The notes: generated by a model from the sequence alone, not told the origin. Shown: positions 1-9,844, counted from the first letter of the stretch. The stretch: 64,000 bases of DNA from VBAS01 sp963773465 (GCA_963773465.1 CAVZBF010000002.1:372001-436000); one strand, 5' to 3'. Made by a program: numbers and translations.

Positions 1-2418
1 TGTACCAGTTGCACTCCTCCGGAAGAGGGCGTGGACATTATCGTCGATGTTTACTTGAAGAATCTAACTGACAATACATCGATCAGGCGAATTTTACGAA
101 ATTTCACTTCAACAAATGAGATTGTAACATTATTAGGAGGCAAGACTTACCAAATTGAATTAAAAGTCAGAGGCGATTATGTAGACGGATTCGTTGAATT
201 AGAATATGACGATGAGGACCATGATATTTATGCGACACAATGGTTCGATGGCCCTGGTGTAAGAGTTCGCAGCATCACCTCTTTTGATGGAGTTACGAAT
301 AAGCCAGTTCATAAATATTATAAATATGCGACTATAGCCAATCTAAATGTAAGCTCTGGGCTCCCGCTGTATGAACCGATTTATACTGGTTTGGCTTATA
401 CGATGAGTCTCAATTGCGATGATTTTTTCACTAATAGAGTTTGTTATTCCAATGTCTTAAGCTCGAATTCAAACGCTGCTCAGTATTATTATGATAATAA
501 CGCTTATGTATATACATCGGTATTGGAAAGTAATGACTCCACCTTCAAAAATGGAGTGATTGAACGCTTGTATGCAGCCGAAGGATTGGCTGGCTATTCC
601 ACTACTTTGATGGGCGATGATATTTTTCAAATGCCAGCGAATACCTACACGTGGCACCACGGATATGAACTCGGCACCAATTATTATGACAGCACTTTGT
701 CTTTAAGGAAATCAGTGTCTAAGTATTATCATGAAGATACGGCGGTGAATAAGATGGTTCGCGGAATTGCCGTTAGAGCCAAATACTATTTCCCCCAACC
801 AGATCACAACGACAATATATATCAAGGCCACATTGATCCTTGGGACGTAGGGGAGTATTTTTATCATTCCCAATGGATTATGCTTGATTCTACTGTAACT
901 AGGGAATACGACGCATTAAGTCATCAGATTTTATCAAAAACGACTTATTACTATGGAAACCCAATCAATACTTTGCCGATCCGCACAGAAACTTTAGACA
1001 GTAAAGGATTAGTAATAAAGGAAGAATTGAAATATCCAACGGATTCATCGTCAACAAATCCTTATCAAAGAATGGTCGATAAGAATATCATCACTCCCAC
1101 TATTGAAAGCAAATCTTACAGAAATAATAACCTGATATATACTGTCACGAACAACTACAAAGATTATAGCGAAAGTATCTCCTCAGGATATCCGATCATT
1201 ATTAAACCACAAACGATCAAAGTAAAAAAAGGTGGCGCAAATTCAGAAACCAGGATTCGATTTTATAAATATGACACAAAAGGAAATCCTATCGAGCTGT
1301 CAAAGGAAAACGATCTGAAGTTGGTCTACATTTGGGATTATAACAGAGATTATCCAATTGCTGAAGTATCAAATAGTGACAGTTCGTCCGTTGCTTATAG
1401 CTCTTTTGAAGCAGATGGCAAGGGAGGATGGACATATTCCGGTACGGTTTCAACAGATAACACCTCGCCGACAGGCACCAATCGATATACCTTAACCGGA
1501 AATAATATTACTAAATCCAATTTGACTAGTGCCACATATACTGTTTCTTACTGGAGCAAAAATGGAGCATACACGGTAAATAGTGGCTCGCCCTTGTTGA
1601 CTGGAAAGAGCGCAATTGGCTGGACGTATTACGAACATGAAATTACTGGTACATCAATAACAATATCTGGAACCGGGTATATTGACGAAGTCAGACTTTA
1701 TTCCAAGGGAGCTTTAATGAAAACGTTTACCTATAGGCCACTTATTGGCACAACAAGTCAATGCGATGTAAACAATATGATCACTAATTATGAATACGAT
1801 GCCTTTGGAAGGCTCTCACTTGTTCGTGATCAAAATAAAAATATATTAAGAAAGGTCTGTTACAGCTATACAGGTCAGCCTGAAGAGTGCAGTGTCCCCG
1901 TATATCGAAATGTCGTCAAGAGTGGGAATTATACGAGGAACAATTGTAGTAGTGGTTATACTCCCGGATCAGCTATGTACATCGTGCTGGCAAATACTTA
2001 TTCATCCACCATCAGCCAACCTTATGTTGACTCGGTTGCACAAGCTGATGTATATGCTAATGGACAAAGTTATGCAAATACGAATGCTACGTGCACACCC
2101 AATACAATTTATGCAAAAACGCATTACACTGATTGGTATTACGATGTTACGCAAGTATATGCAACTGTATTAATTAAGTTCTATAGCGATGAAGCCTGTA
2201 CGACGCCAGTTTCAGTAAGTAACTTAACTGTTAACTATATAAAATACACTTATCCCTGTAGCGGAGGAAGCAGCAGTTCAAATTATAATGTAACTGGTTC
2301 CGGCACGCAAATATCACTTGGAACTAAAATGCTGGTATGGGATGATGGAGAAACACATTGTTTTGAATATGGTTTTCAAACTACAACTGGGACGGGATAT
2401 GTACCCATTCAACAATAA
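1..2418 (+). CDS. YD-repeat (RHS-like) protein with C-terminal DUF5977 domain, 5'-truncated by the window
   Basis: The frame is open from the first base, so the GTG at 31 is not the true start and only the C-terminal part (about 800 residues) is visible. It contains YD-type repeats, for example a VYIWDYNRDYPIAEV stretch and later NYEYDAFGRLSLVRD. The last 150 residues have the DUF5977 pattern: a cysteine-containing RNNCSSGYTPG segment, then repeated Ala/Asn-rich blocks around AQADVYANGQSYANTNATC. Proteins of this family are large, cell-surface or secreted, and in Bacteroidota they often sit directly upstream of a DUF6443/RHS toxin. That is the arrangement here, 11 nt before a small secreted protein and then the RHS gene. 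The protein at 40033-43719 has the same architecture and shows what the missing N-terminus probably looks like. Its role is probably toxin display or export, which is inference. Confidence 0.85.
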   Translation, partial: CTSCTPPEEGVDIIVDVYLKNLTDNTSIRRILRNFTSTNEIVTLLGGKTYQIELKVRGDYVDGFVELEYDDEDHDIYATQWFDGPGVRVRSITSFDGVTNKPVHKYYKYATIANLNVSSGLPLYEPIYTGLAYTMSLNCDDFFTNRVCYSNVLSSNSNAAQYYYDNNAYVYTSVLESNDSTFKNGVIERLYAAEGLAGYSTTLMGDDIFQMPANTYTWHHGYELGTNYYDSTLSLRKSVSKYYHEDTAVNKMVRGIAVRAKYYFPQPDHNDNIYQGHIDPWDVGEYFYHSQWIMLDSTVTREYDALSHQILSKTTYYYGNPINTLPIRTETLDSKGLVIKEELKYPTDSSSTNPYQRMVDKNIITPTIESKSYRNNNLIYTVTNNYKDYSESISSGYPIIIKPQTIKVKKGGANSETRIRFYKYDTKGNPIELSKENDLKLVYIWDYNRDYPIAEVSNSDSSSVAYSSFEADGKGGWTYSGTVSTDNTSPTGTNRYTLTGNNITKSNLTSATYTVSYWSKNGAYTVNSGSPLLTGKSAIGWTYYEHEITGTSITISGTGYIDEVRLYSKGALMKTFTYRPLIGTTSQCDVNNMITNYEYDAFGRLSLVRDQNKNILRKVCYSYTGQPEECSVPVYRNVVKSGNYTRNNCSSGYTPGSAMYIVLANTYSSTISQPYVDSVAQADVYANGQSYANTNATCTPNTIYAKTHYTDWYYDVTQVYATVLIKFYSDEACTTPVSVSNLTVNYIKYTYPCSGGSSSSNYNVTGSGTQISLGTKMLVWDDGETHCFEYGFQTTTGTGYVPIQQ

Positions 2419-2429
2419 AATCGACAAAA

Positions 2430-2813
2430 ATGAAAAAAATTTTTATCTATTGTCTGGTGAGTCTATTTATGTCGTTTGGCATTAATCGAATAAACGGGCA
2501 GGTATCCACCAATCCAACGGCAGATTCAATGCAACGGGTAATGATGAAAGATTCCTTACAGATAACTGACAGTTTAATAACTGTTATTTTGGAACTAAGG
2601 AATAATTATTTGCAACAAACCCAAGTGATCAGAAATGATTCATCATTGAGCGATATCTCAAAAGATAGTACGATCAGAAACGTCGGAATACAAACTAATC
2701 AATCAATAAAATCTTTATTAGGTGACGAAAAATTTAGTCGATATGAGTCTATTATTAACAATAGGATGCGACAACGCATGAACAATAGAGTGCCACTGGC
2801 AAATAATAATTAA
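2430..2813 (+). CDS. small secreted/periplasmic helical protein
   Basis: This 127-residue protein begins with a clear signal peptide (MKKIFIYCLVSLFMSFG, cleavage near residue 23 after NGQ). The mature part is short, polar and helical, with Met/Arg-rich ends. The spacing of its helices recalls small Spy/CpxP-type periplasmic proteins, but I cannot assign it to that family. It sits 11 nt after the DUF5977 protein and 27 nt before the RHS toxin, so it is probably cotranscribed with both. It may be a chaperone or accessory factor for the toxin. The start is set by the signal peptide. Confidence 0.75.
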   Translation: MKKIFIYCLVSLFMSFGINRINGQVSTNPTADSMQRVMMKDSLQITDSLITVILELRNNYLQQTQVIRNDSSLSDISKDSTIRNVGIQTNQSIKSLLGDEKFSRYESIINNRMRQRMNNRVPLANNN

Positions 2814-2840
2814 CAATACTATTTACAGCAACATCTTTTT

Positions 2841-5800
2841 ATGATCAGTTATTTAAGAAAAGGACTATTTGGTTTCTCGCTAGTCGGGTTGTTGGCTTTG
2901 AAATCATCTGCGCAAATCATCGCGCCAGCAGCGTATTCGTCAAACGGTAAGATAAATTATGTGCGGACATGGGATGCATTGAAACCAGATACAACTGTGA
3001 ACAACTTTACGATAAACTCTAATTTACAACACAGTAAAATAACAACACAATATCTGGATGGACAAGGACGGCTTTTGCAATCCGTAGTAAAATCAGGATC
3101 AATGATAACCGGTAGCGGTCCAGTAGATATAGTGACGCCCAATGTTTATGATGAGTTTGGAAGAGAAATTTATAAGTACCTACCATTTGCAGCAAATAAT
3201 ACCGGTGGTAATACTCATATCAGCGATGGACTTTTTAAGCTTAATCCTTTCCAAGAAGATTCAACCTTCAATAAGGGAGAATTCAACGATGAATCCTTTT
3301 ATTACAGTAGAACCGTTTTTGAGAATTCCCCATTAGATAGAACAGTAGAAAATTATATGCCTGGTGATAATTGGGTTGGATCTGCGGGGCAAAGCAGTGA
3401 ATCTAACAGGCGTGGTTTAAAAATGAAATTTTGGATCAATACCGTTGCGGACAGCATTAGAGTTTGGACTGTTACCGATGTATCAAATAATTTCGGCACT
3501 TATTCGACGTCCTCGATTTATGGAGCCGGACAATTGTATAAAAATGTAATTATTGATGAGCATAACAACCAAGTGATAGAATTCAAAGACAAAGAAGGAA
3601 AAGTGATTTTGAAAAAGGCGCAACTAACAGCGGAAGCTGACACGGGCACAGGCAAAAATCATGTTGGTTGGTTATGTACCTATTATATTTATGACGACTA
3701 TGGATTATTAAGATGTGTAATTCAACCTAAGGCAGTCGAGAACTTACATGGTTCCTGGTCGCTCAACACCACGCTGCTTGACGAGTTATGTTTTCGGTAT
3801 GAATACGACACAAGAAATCGAATGATCATGAAAAAAATTCCTGGAGCAGGTATTGTATACATGGTCTATGATACCAGGGATCGGTTGGTAATGACGCAGG
3901 ATTCGAATATGAGAGCCAATCAACAATGGTTATATACGCAATATGATGAAATGAATAGGCCGATCGCAACAGGGCTGATGTCAGACAATAGCTATTACAA
4001 TAATGCCTCATATCACCGTACCAATGCTGGAACAAGTAGCGGCTACCCGTCAAGTGGCAGTTTCAGTATAGATACTTTAACAAAAACGTTTTATGATGAT
4101 TATTCCTGGAGAGCAGGTCAAGGAAACCCCCTGAGTGCGGCCCGAAATAGCAGCTATGACTCTTATTTGCAAACGCCCTCAAACACTAGCTGGCCATATC
4201 CTCAAGATGCTACATCTCCGGTAAACCAATTAAAAGGAATGACAACAGGGGGCAAAGTAAAAATCCTTGGAACTGCATCGACTTATTTATATTCTGTCAA
4301 TTTTTTTGATGAAAAAGGACGAATCATACAGGTGCAATCACAAAATGTTTCTACGGGCACCGACCTTAGCACAACCCAATATACGTGGACTGGACAAGTA
4401 TTGATAGATGTAATGAAGAACGAAAAAGCTGTAACAAATGCTCAGACTACTATTATTGTTACAAAAATTAACTACGACAGCTTATTACGTATTCTTAAAA
4501 TTGAGAAAAGAGCAAGTAATGATAAGGTAAACTCGGGAAGCATGCCCGGGAGTTGGACAACCATTGTTCAAAATGAATACAATGCGTCGGGACAGTTGAA
4601 GCAGAAAAAGGTAGGATCGACTCCGTTAGATTCTTTAAAATATGAATATAACATCAGAGGATGGATGGTTGGAATGAATCGAGGGTATGTTAAGGACACG
4701 ACAAGTACAATCAATTGGTTTGGATTTGATGTCGGATATGAAAAACCAGGTTTTGTAGTAAATGGCAGTAGCAAGAGTTACGCAAATGCACAATACAACG
4801 GCAATATAGAAGGAGTGCTTTGGAAAAGCAATGGAGATGATCAATTGAGAAAATATGATTTTACCTATGATGCAACAAATCGTTTAACAGTTGCCGACTT
4901 TAACCAGCTTACTAATAATAGCTTTTCAAAATCTGCAGGTATAGATTTTAGTATTAGTGGTGTAAACTATGATGCTAATGGAAACATTATGAACATGAAT
5001 CAAAAGGGATGGAAGTTAGGGGGTAGTGTTACTATCGACAGTTTATTGTACGGATATAATTCAAACTCAAACAAATTGAATTATGTTAATGACAGAACTA
5101 ATGACGCCAATACTAAGTTGGGAGACTTCAAGGAAACTACGAATAATACTTCGCAGGATTATTCATACGATGGCAACGGGAATATGTATACTGATAATAA
5201 CAAAAGCATCAGTTCAGTCCGCTATAACTATTTGAATTTACCGGACAGTATTGTCGTTACCAGTAAGGGATACATCAAATTTGTTTATGACGCGAGAGGT
5301 AATAAGTTGAAAAAAATAACATCCGAAGGAAGTACTACGACTACCGCACTCTATTTAATGGCAAATTTTATCAACGATACGCTACAATATATTGCCCACG
5401 AAGAGGGAAGGTTACGTTTTAATAAATCAGATGTAACTCTCGTTTACGATTATTTTATAAAGGATCATCTCGGCAATGTAAGAATGGTATTAACTGAGGA
5501 AAAGGATACTTCAATCTATCCCTATGTAAGATTTGAAAATTCAACTATTACCAGCGAATCTGTTTACTATGAAAACGTGACAGTAGCCAGAACTTCCCGG
5601 CCCTCCAGTTTTTTCACCCAAGGAACAAACGGTGATACCGTGCAACTTTTAAGGAAAAATGCCCAATCAATCGGCACGGGCAAACTTTTGAAGGTAATGG
5701 CAAAAGACAGACTCCATGTGCAGGTAGATTACTATGCCGTCAATGAAGCGACTGATAATAGTAGTGCGAATGGATTAAACTCTATCTTGACAAGCTTAAC

Positions 5801-7145
5801 GTCCATTATTGATAACAGCACCCCCACTCAGATATTTCATGGATCGGGGAGCACGGCGACAGATGCCTTAAATGGAAGTTCACCTTTTACGAACTTTTTA
5901 GCTCCTCAAGGAACCGGGCAAAGTAGTAGCAATCCTAAGGCCTATCTCAATATTTTATTTTTTGATGAGCAGTTTAGATTTGTATCTCAAAATAGTGAAA
6001 TTGTACAAACAGCAACAAAAGGTAGTGGACAAACAATTTATAAAATCGGGGGTGACGCAAAAGAAGCCGTGAAGAATGGATACGCATACGTTTTTGTGAG
6101 TAACGAGAGTAATAATTTTGTTTATTTCGATAATTTTTTTGTAGCTCATGAAAGAGGAGCATTATTAGAAGAAACTCATTATTATCCTTATAGCCTGAAA
6201 ATGGCAGGAATTAGCTCGAAAGCTTTAGGCTTTGGAAGTCCGCAGAATAAATATGAGTATAACGGGAAAGAAAAACAAGAAAAAGAGTTTGCTGATGGGA
6301 GTGGATTGGAATGGCTGGACTTCGGAGCAAGAATGTACGATGGCCAAATTGGTAGATTCTTTTCCCCAGATAGATTTAGCGAAAAATATGTGACATTAAC
6401 TCCTTATGGATATGGGGCAAATAATCCCATTTCGAACATAGATGTCAATGGCGACAGTATCGCTGTAGTAATAAATGGTACAAGTTATCAATACTATGAT
6501 AATGCTTACCACAATGCCAATGGAACTGTTGCCGATCTATCAGACAACGCGTTTGCCGTTGCAGTCCTTGACGGGCTAAACAAAATACATTCTGGAGAGT
6601 TTGGCAAGGGATTTCTGAATGAAGTAATAAAGATGGCAGAAACCATATCGATCCACACTGCCGAAGATTATAAAGGTTCCGGCCTCAATATGGCTGGCAC
6701 CGTCGGGAAGGACATCTACCTGGACTTACCTAGTTTGGCAAAATTTACCGCTCGCCTCCCGACGGATGATGGGAATATTGATCTTCCTTTAGTCAGTAGT
6801 CTCGGTCACGAAATTGGACATGCTTTTCAGAATGTTATGAGGTTTGGATGGAGTGACAAATATTGGTTTACAGATCAAAGGGGGAATGTCGTTAACCAGG
6901 ACGAATGGTATGCAACGGTTGTCGAGAATTATATAAGGCTTGATCACGAACTTCCCTTGAGGACACATTATCAGTACCGAACGGGTACAAACCCGAATGT
7001 CTGGCTGACGGACGAAAATTCCAGAGTAATACGAAAAGTGTCCTCAAGAAAATATTGGACCGATACAGTCACTGATCCTGATGGCAAAACTTATGAATCT
7101 CCGTATATTGTAGATCACTTTGAAGTTGTAAGACCAAAAAATTAA
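2841..7145 (+). CDS. DUF6443/RHS-repeat polymorphic toxin with C-terminal HExxH metalloprotease tip
   Basis: This 1434-residue protein has an N-terminal signal peptide (LLALKSSAQ) followed by a DUF6443 region with the typical YLDGQGRLLQSVVKSGS segment. YD repeats follow through about residue 1150. The RHS-associated core is at about 1165-1215, with RMYDGQIGRFFSPDRF and YGYGANNPISNIDVNGD. Everything after the DVNGD boundary (about residue 1216 on) is a distinct tip domain, as expected for polymorphic toxins. The tip carries H1323-E-I-G-H1327, a zinc metalloprotease motif, with WYATVVENYIR 30-40 residues later possibly supplying the third ligand. The RHS shell is expected to encapsulate and deliver the tip. 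The export route cannot be read from the sequence. The next gene is the likely immunity protein. Confidence 0.88.
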   Translation: MISYLRKGLFGFSLVGLLALKSSAQIIAPAAYSSNGKINYVRTWDALKPDTTVNNFTINSNLQHSKITTQYLDGQGRLLQSVVKSGSMITGSGPVDIVTPNVYDEFGREIYKYLPFAANNTGGNTHISDGLFKLNPFQEDSTFNKGEFNDESFYYSRTVFENSPLDRTVENYMPGDNWVGSAGQSSESNRRGLKMKFWINTVADSIRVWTVTDVSNNFGTYSTSSIYGAGQLYKNVIIDEHNNQVIEFKDKEGKVILKKAQLTAEADTGTGKNHVGWLCTYYIYDDYGLLRCVIQPKAVENLHGSWSLNTTLLDELCFRYEYDTRNRMIMKKIPGAGIVYMVYDTRDRLVMTQDSNMRANQQWLYTQYDEMNRPIATGLMSDNSYYNNASYHRTNAGTSSGYPSSGSFSIDTLTKTFYDDYSWRAGQGNPLSAARNSSYDSYLQTPSNTSWPYPQDATSPVNQLKGMTTGGKVKILGTASTYLYSVNFFDEKGRIIQVQSQNVSTGTDLSTTQYTWTGQVLIDVMKNEKAVTNAQTTIIVTKINYDSLLRILKIEKRASNDKVNSGSMPGSWTTIVQNEYNASGQLKQKKVGSTPLDSLKYEYNIRGWMVGMNRGYVKDTTSTINWFGFDVGYEKPGFVVNGSSKSYANAQYNGNIEGVLWKSNGDDQLRKYDFTYDATNRLTVADFNQLTNNSFSKSAGIDFSISGVNYDANGNIMNMNQKGWKLGGSVTIDSLLYGYNSNSNKLNYVNDRTNDANTKLGDFKETTNNTSQDYSYDGNGNMYTDNNKSISSVRYNYLNLPDSIVVTSKGYIKFVYDARGNKLKKITSEGSTTTTALYLMANFINDTLQYIAHEEGRLRFNKSDVTLVYDYFIKDHLGNVRMVLTEEKDTSIYPYVRFENSTITSESVYYENVTVARTSRPSSFFTQGTNGDTVQLLRKNAQSIGTGKLLKVMAKDRLHVQVDYYAVNEATDNSSANGLNSILTSLTSIIDNSTPTQIFHGSGSTATDALNGSSPFTNFLAPQGTGQSSSNPKAYLNILFFDEQFRFVSQNSEIVQTATKGSGQTIYKIGGDAKEAVKNGYAYVFVSNESNNFVYFDNFFVAHERGALLEETHYYPYSLKMAGISSKALGFGSPQNKYEYNGKEKQEKEFADGSGLEWLDFGARMYDGQIGRFFSPDRFSEKYVTLTPYGYGANNPISNIDVNGDSIAVVINGTSYQYYDNAYHNANGTVADLSDNAFAVAVLDGLNKIHSGEFGKGFLNEVIKMAETISIHTAEDYKGSGLNMAGTVGKDIYLDLPSLAKFTARLPTDDGNIDLPLVSSLGHEIGHAFQNVMRFGWSDKYWFTDQRGNVVNQDEWYATVVENYIRLDHELPLRTHYQYRTGTNPNVWLTDENSRVIRKVSSRKYWTDTVTDPDGKTYESPYIVDHFEVVRPKN

Positions 7146-7154
7146 TTGAAAAAG

Positions 7155-7694
7155 ATGAAAAGAATAATTAACATTATCGCTTTGTTGTTCCTTTTTATGC
7201 TAAACAACTTATGTTCACCAACAAAAACTTCAATGAATGGTCGATTGATAATTAGAAACAACTATTTTGATTCAAAACACTTCAGGCTTCCGGCGGTTGA
7301 CACAAACAAATTTAATTCAATTGTCATTGACAGGGTTTTTGATAAAATAAAATTGGATAGCGGTTCTGAATGCATTTTAGTCGAAATTGCAGGCGGTCAT
7401 AGTCCTATAGTCGACTATCAGTTATATGATTATTATACAAAGCGGTATTTTTTTGCATCAAACAGTGAAGAAAAATTTTCATTTGAAAAGGTTGATGACT
7501 CTATGTCGCAAAAAGTAAGAGAGGTAAGAATTATTAAATCGATAAGTCTCGATACGTTAACAAGCAAGGTAACTGGATCAACGAATGAGGAGAAAAAGAA
7601 TGATTTTCGCTATGCTATTGTAAATTTTCTACGTGCAACTGGTGATGTAGTTTACATAAAATCTTATTATTTGTTAGATTATTCTAATCCTTAA
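7155..7694 (+). CDS. candidate immunity protein for the upstream RHS toxin (putative lipoprotein)
   Basis: I start this at ATG 7155 (179 residues) rather than at the TTG at 7146 that directly abuts the toxin stop codon. It begins with a hydrophobic segment, MKRIINIIALLFLFMLNN, followed by LCS, an imperfect lipobox. A periplasmic or lipid-anchored location is therefore likely. The remainder shows no motif I recognise. A small, exported, unrelated protein placed directly after a polymorphic toxin is the standard position for a cognate immunity protein, and a periplasmic immunity protein would suit a secreted metalloprotease. The function is inferred from position only. Confidence 0.65.
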   Translation: MKRIINIIALLFLFMLNNLCSPTKTSMNGRLIIRNNYFDSKHFRLPAVDTNKFNSIVIDRVFDKIKLDSGSECILVEIAGGHSPIVDYQLYDYYTKRYFFASNSEEKFSFEKVDDSMSQKVREVRIIKSISLDTLTSKVTGSTNEEKKNDFRYAIVNFLRATGDVVYIKSYYLLDYSNP

Positions 7695-7756
7695 GTCAAA
7701 AAAGGCTTGTAGTTAAATGATAAAGCCCAGGAAATGGAGGCCACGACTTAGTATGA

Positions 7757-8119
7757 TTATTTTTTGACCCTAGCTCTCTCAATTCTTTCTCGCTCTTTTA
7801 TTCTTTTGTATTCTAGGACTTGTTCTTCAGTCAATGCGTCCATTGTTTTGCCAAATTGCGTATATGTTGCGCCCAACGAGCTTAGAATTAAATCAATCGT
7901 AACTGCCTTCACTTCAGAAAGGCCAGATATAGCATTTGAGATTGTCGCAGACCGTAGCCCAGTAGAGCTCGAAATCTTTGCATAACTATAATCAAGGCTT
8001 AGGTCTTCTATGCCTTTTTTCTCGTTTCTCTTTTTTAATTTCTTATTCTTATCCAACAAGCACTTAAAGGCCAAAGCAAATTTGTATTTAAGATATACTT
8101 GTTCTTTAGTTTTTACCAT
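7757..8119 (-). CDS. XRE-like helix-turn-helix transcriptional regulator
   Basis: This 120-residue basic protein has a central helix-turn-helix: YAKISSSTGLRSATISNAISG, then SEVKAVTIDLILSSLGATYTQFG. That is the usual order of XRE-type DNA-binding helices followed by the stabilising helices. A lysine-rich N-terminal extension and a charged C-terminal helix flank it. It lies convergent to the RHS locus and upstream of a palindrome at 8152-8169 that could be its own operator. The target genes are not evident. The HTH assignment is fairly sure; the regulatory role is inferred. Confidence 0.7.
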   Translation of the reverse strand: MVKTKEQVYLKYKFALAFKCLLDKNKKLKKRNEKKGIEDLSLDYSYAKISSSTGLRSATISNAISGLSEVKAVTIDLILSSLGATYTQFGKTMDALTEEQVLEYKRIKERERIERARVKK

Positions 8120-8151
8120 TTGGAAAAGAACAAGAATTTTAAAATATTTTT

Positions 8152-8169
8152 GTTACGGTGTAGCGTAAC
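8152..8169. promoter_or_regulatory. inverted repeat, candidate operator of the HTH gene
   Basis: GTTACG-GTGTAG-CGTAAC is a perfect 6-bp inverted repeat with a 6-nt spacer, 32 nt upstream of the ATG of the minus-strand XRE-like gene. Its size and position fit binding of a dimeric HTH autoregulator. No experimental support is available. Confidence 0.4.
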
Positions 8170-8325
8170 GTAATTAAAAAAACTTATATTTAGATCGATT
8201 TTGAATTATAATAATACATTGCGATTCTTCATATTAAATTGAAGCATTGCATTTAAAGTCTCGTGCCAGTAAAGAGCAAATTTCAAGACCACGAGGCGCT
8301 AAGTGTGATGCCTGCATCTCCATAC

Positions 8326-8399
8326 AAAGGGGTGCAGGCCGCTTGCGTGTGGTCTGGCCTGCTCGGCCTCTGGCACCGTGAGTACGGCTGCATCCCTTT
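8326..8399. repeat. GC-rich inverted-repeat block in an otherwise AT-rich gap
   Basis: Between 8120 and 8674 there is no convincing gene. The gap contains a GC-rich patch (about 8300-8400) with arms 8326-8341 and 8385-8399 that match as an inverted repeat with one mismatch and one bulge (AAAGGGGTGCAGGCCG against the complement of CGGCTGCATCCCTTT). A nested pair, GCCTGCA (8310-8316) and TGCAGGC (8333-8339), competes with one arm, so alternative hairpins are possible. An open frame of 85 codons crosses the block, but its start is non-ATG and its composition is atypical, so I do not call it a gene. It may be a structured RNA or a mobile-element remnant. Confidence 0.4.
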
Positions 8400-8674
8400 C
8401 TATTTTGTCGCCATTACTTGCAAGACTTTCATATTGATCCTAAATATTTACACGTATGAAAGTTCATTACTTCCACAAAGAACTGCATCTTTTGAAATCG
8501 CAGTTTGCAAAAAAGCCTAAGAACCCCGTATAGGCTCGGCTTATCATTGCTTCAAATCATAAATCCGGCGTGTTGAATATGAAAAAGAATTAATCTTATT
8601 AATCAAAGTTGTGAAATGATCAGCAAAATAATTAATAACCTTCTATTCATTTATCCCTTCCATATTAAATAACC

Positions 8675-9337
8675 ATGAATAGTGACAAGAGAATAAAAGT
8701 AGCGTTGGCAGGTGACCATGTATTGTCAAGAGCTGCACTAGCAGCTTTAATCAGCAATTTTGATAATTGCAAAACCGTAATCCAGGTAAGCAATGGAAAG
8801 GAATTAACAACAGAAATTAACGGCGGCAACCGTCCAGATGTCGTATTGCTTGATCCAAATATGCCTGAAATGAATGGATTTGAAACAGCATGTTGGTTAC
8901 GTGATAATCATCCGTCAATAAATGTGCTTATGCTTACGACGTATGATTCAGAACTATTACTTATCCGGCTTCTTCAGGCAGATGTGAAAGGATTTCTGAA
9001 AAAAGATATTCATCCAAAGGAACTTCAATTGGCAATTCATTCAGTGATGGAAAACGGATATTACTACTCTCACAATGCCACCGGGAAATTGCTGAATCTT
9101 TTCAGAAGCAAATCCGGATTTACGCGTACCCTGGAAAAAACAATGCTGAATGAAACCGAGATCCTTTTTATGCAACTGAGCTGCAGTGACATGACCTACA
9201 AAGAAATTGCACAGCAAATGAAGTTACAACCCCGCGGAGTAGATAATATTAGAGATAACCTATTCACAAAATTAGAAGTTAGAAGTCGTGTGGGATTGGC
9301 AATGTATGCGATAAGACATGGCTTAGTTGGCATTTAA
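8675..9337 (+). CDS. NarL/LuxR-family response regulator
   Basis: This 220-residue protein has an N-terminal receiver domain followed by a C-terminal LuxR-type HTH. The phosphoacceptor is D60 in VVLLDPNMPEMNG. T88 and K109/K110 (GFLKK) occupy the switch positions. The acidic pair near residue 13 is reduced, AGDH instead of ADDH, so Mg binding may be altered. The HTH (about 155-215) reads LNETEILFMQLSCSDMTYKEIAQQMKLQPRGVDNIRDNLFTKLEVRSRVGLAMYA, where the usual TV after the turn is GVDNIR, a normal variant in Bacteroidota. No histidine kinase is adjacent, so it is an orphan regulator whose partner must lie elsewhere. Confidence 0.9.
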   Translation: MNSDKRIKVALAGDHVLSRAALAALISNFDNCKTVIQVSNGKELTTEINGGNRPDVVLLDPNMPEMNGFETACWLRDNHPSINVLMLTTYDSELLLIRLLQADVKGFLKKDIHPKELQLAIHSVMENGYYYSHNATGKLLNLFRSKSGFTRTLEKTMLNETEILFMQLSCSDMTYKEIAQQMKLQPRGVDNIRDNLFTKLEVRSRVGLAMYAIRHGLVGI

Positions 9338-9456
9338 GTCTGACTAATCTATAATTTCTCTGCAACAATATTAACTCTAGGCTCTTCCATACCAAAATCA
9401 AAATAAACGACACAAATCTGACTAACAATTAATGAAAGTAATTAATATTCAGGTTT

Positions 9457-9481
9457 GGTTGAAATCCGGCCCCAGGAACGA
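9457..9481 (+). repeat. tRNA 3'-tail-like repeat, copy A (candidate relic attachment site)
   Basis: This is an ungapped 25-nt match to the tRNA-like tail at 33480-33504. It contains AAATCCGGCCCCAGGAAC, equivalent to the 3' half of a T-arm plus the acceptor 3' strand. The 5' part of a tRNA is absent. It sits in the gap just before the protease/STAND/nuclease operon. The other copies are at 18233, 33480 and 56769. Confidence 0.45.
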
Positions 9482-9508
9482 AACTAGGTTTTAGACCACC
9501 ATTTCCAT

Positions 9509-9682
9509 ATGAACATTTTAGTTCAACTGATGAAACCGTTACCATTTAATTCTAGTCGCCGATTGTTTTTAGTCGATGCATACCCCAAACGAGGTATTGA
9601 TTATTATCCAAAACAATTTTATCTTCCATCAACTAGTGATACGATGGATTTTATTACGCGACAAATAGGGGTTTTTGAATAA
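9509..9682 (+). CDS. small ORF or gene remnant, unknown function
   Basis: ATG 9509 opens a 57-residue frame that ends at TAA 9680. Its composition is protein-like: a central LFLVDAYPKRGIDYYPKQFY and then LPSTSDTMDFITRQIGVFE. No family is recognised. It lies in the 575-nt gap between the response regulator and the protease operon, beside the tRNA-tail-like repeat, so it may be the surviving end of a gene broken by insertion. The rest of the gap (9338-9456 and 9683-9844) shows nothing I can identify. Confidence 0.3.
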   Translation: MNILVQLMKPLPFNSSRRLFLVDAYPKRGIDYYPKQFYLPSTSDTMDFITRQIGVFE

Positions 9683-9844
9683 ATGGTGCTAAAAACGTTC
9701 TTAAAATGATTTTTCTAGGGCAAGCAACACGACCGGTTTGCGGATTTAACACCGGAGCAAAAAGGGTCTTTTGACGGGGAGTTACATTTTACGGTTTAAT
9801 TATATTACAAAACACTTTTATTACGTTCTGTGAAATCTTCTTAA

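Noticed and set aside
8263..8520. 85-codon open frame in the GC-rich block
   Set aside because: Non-ATG start, odd composition and overlap with strong inverted repeats. More likely non-coding or a remnant.
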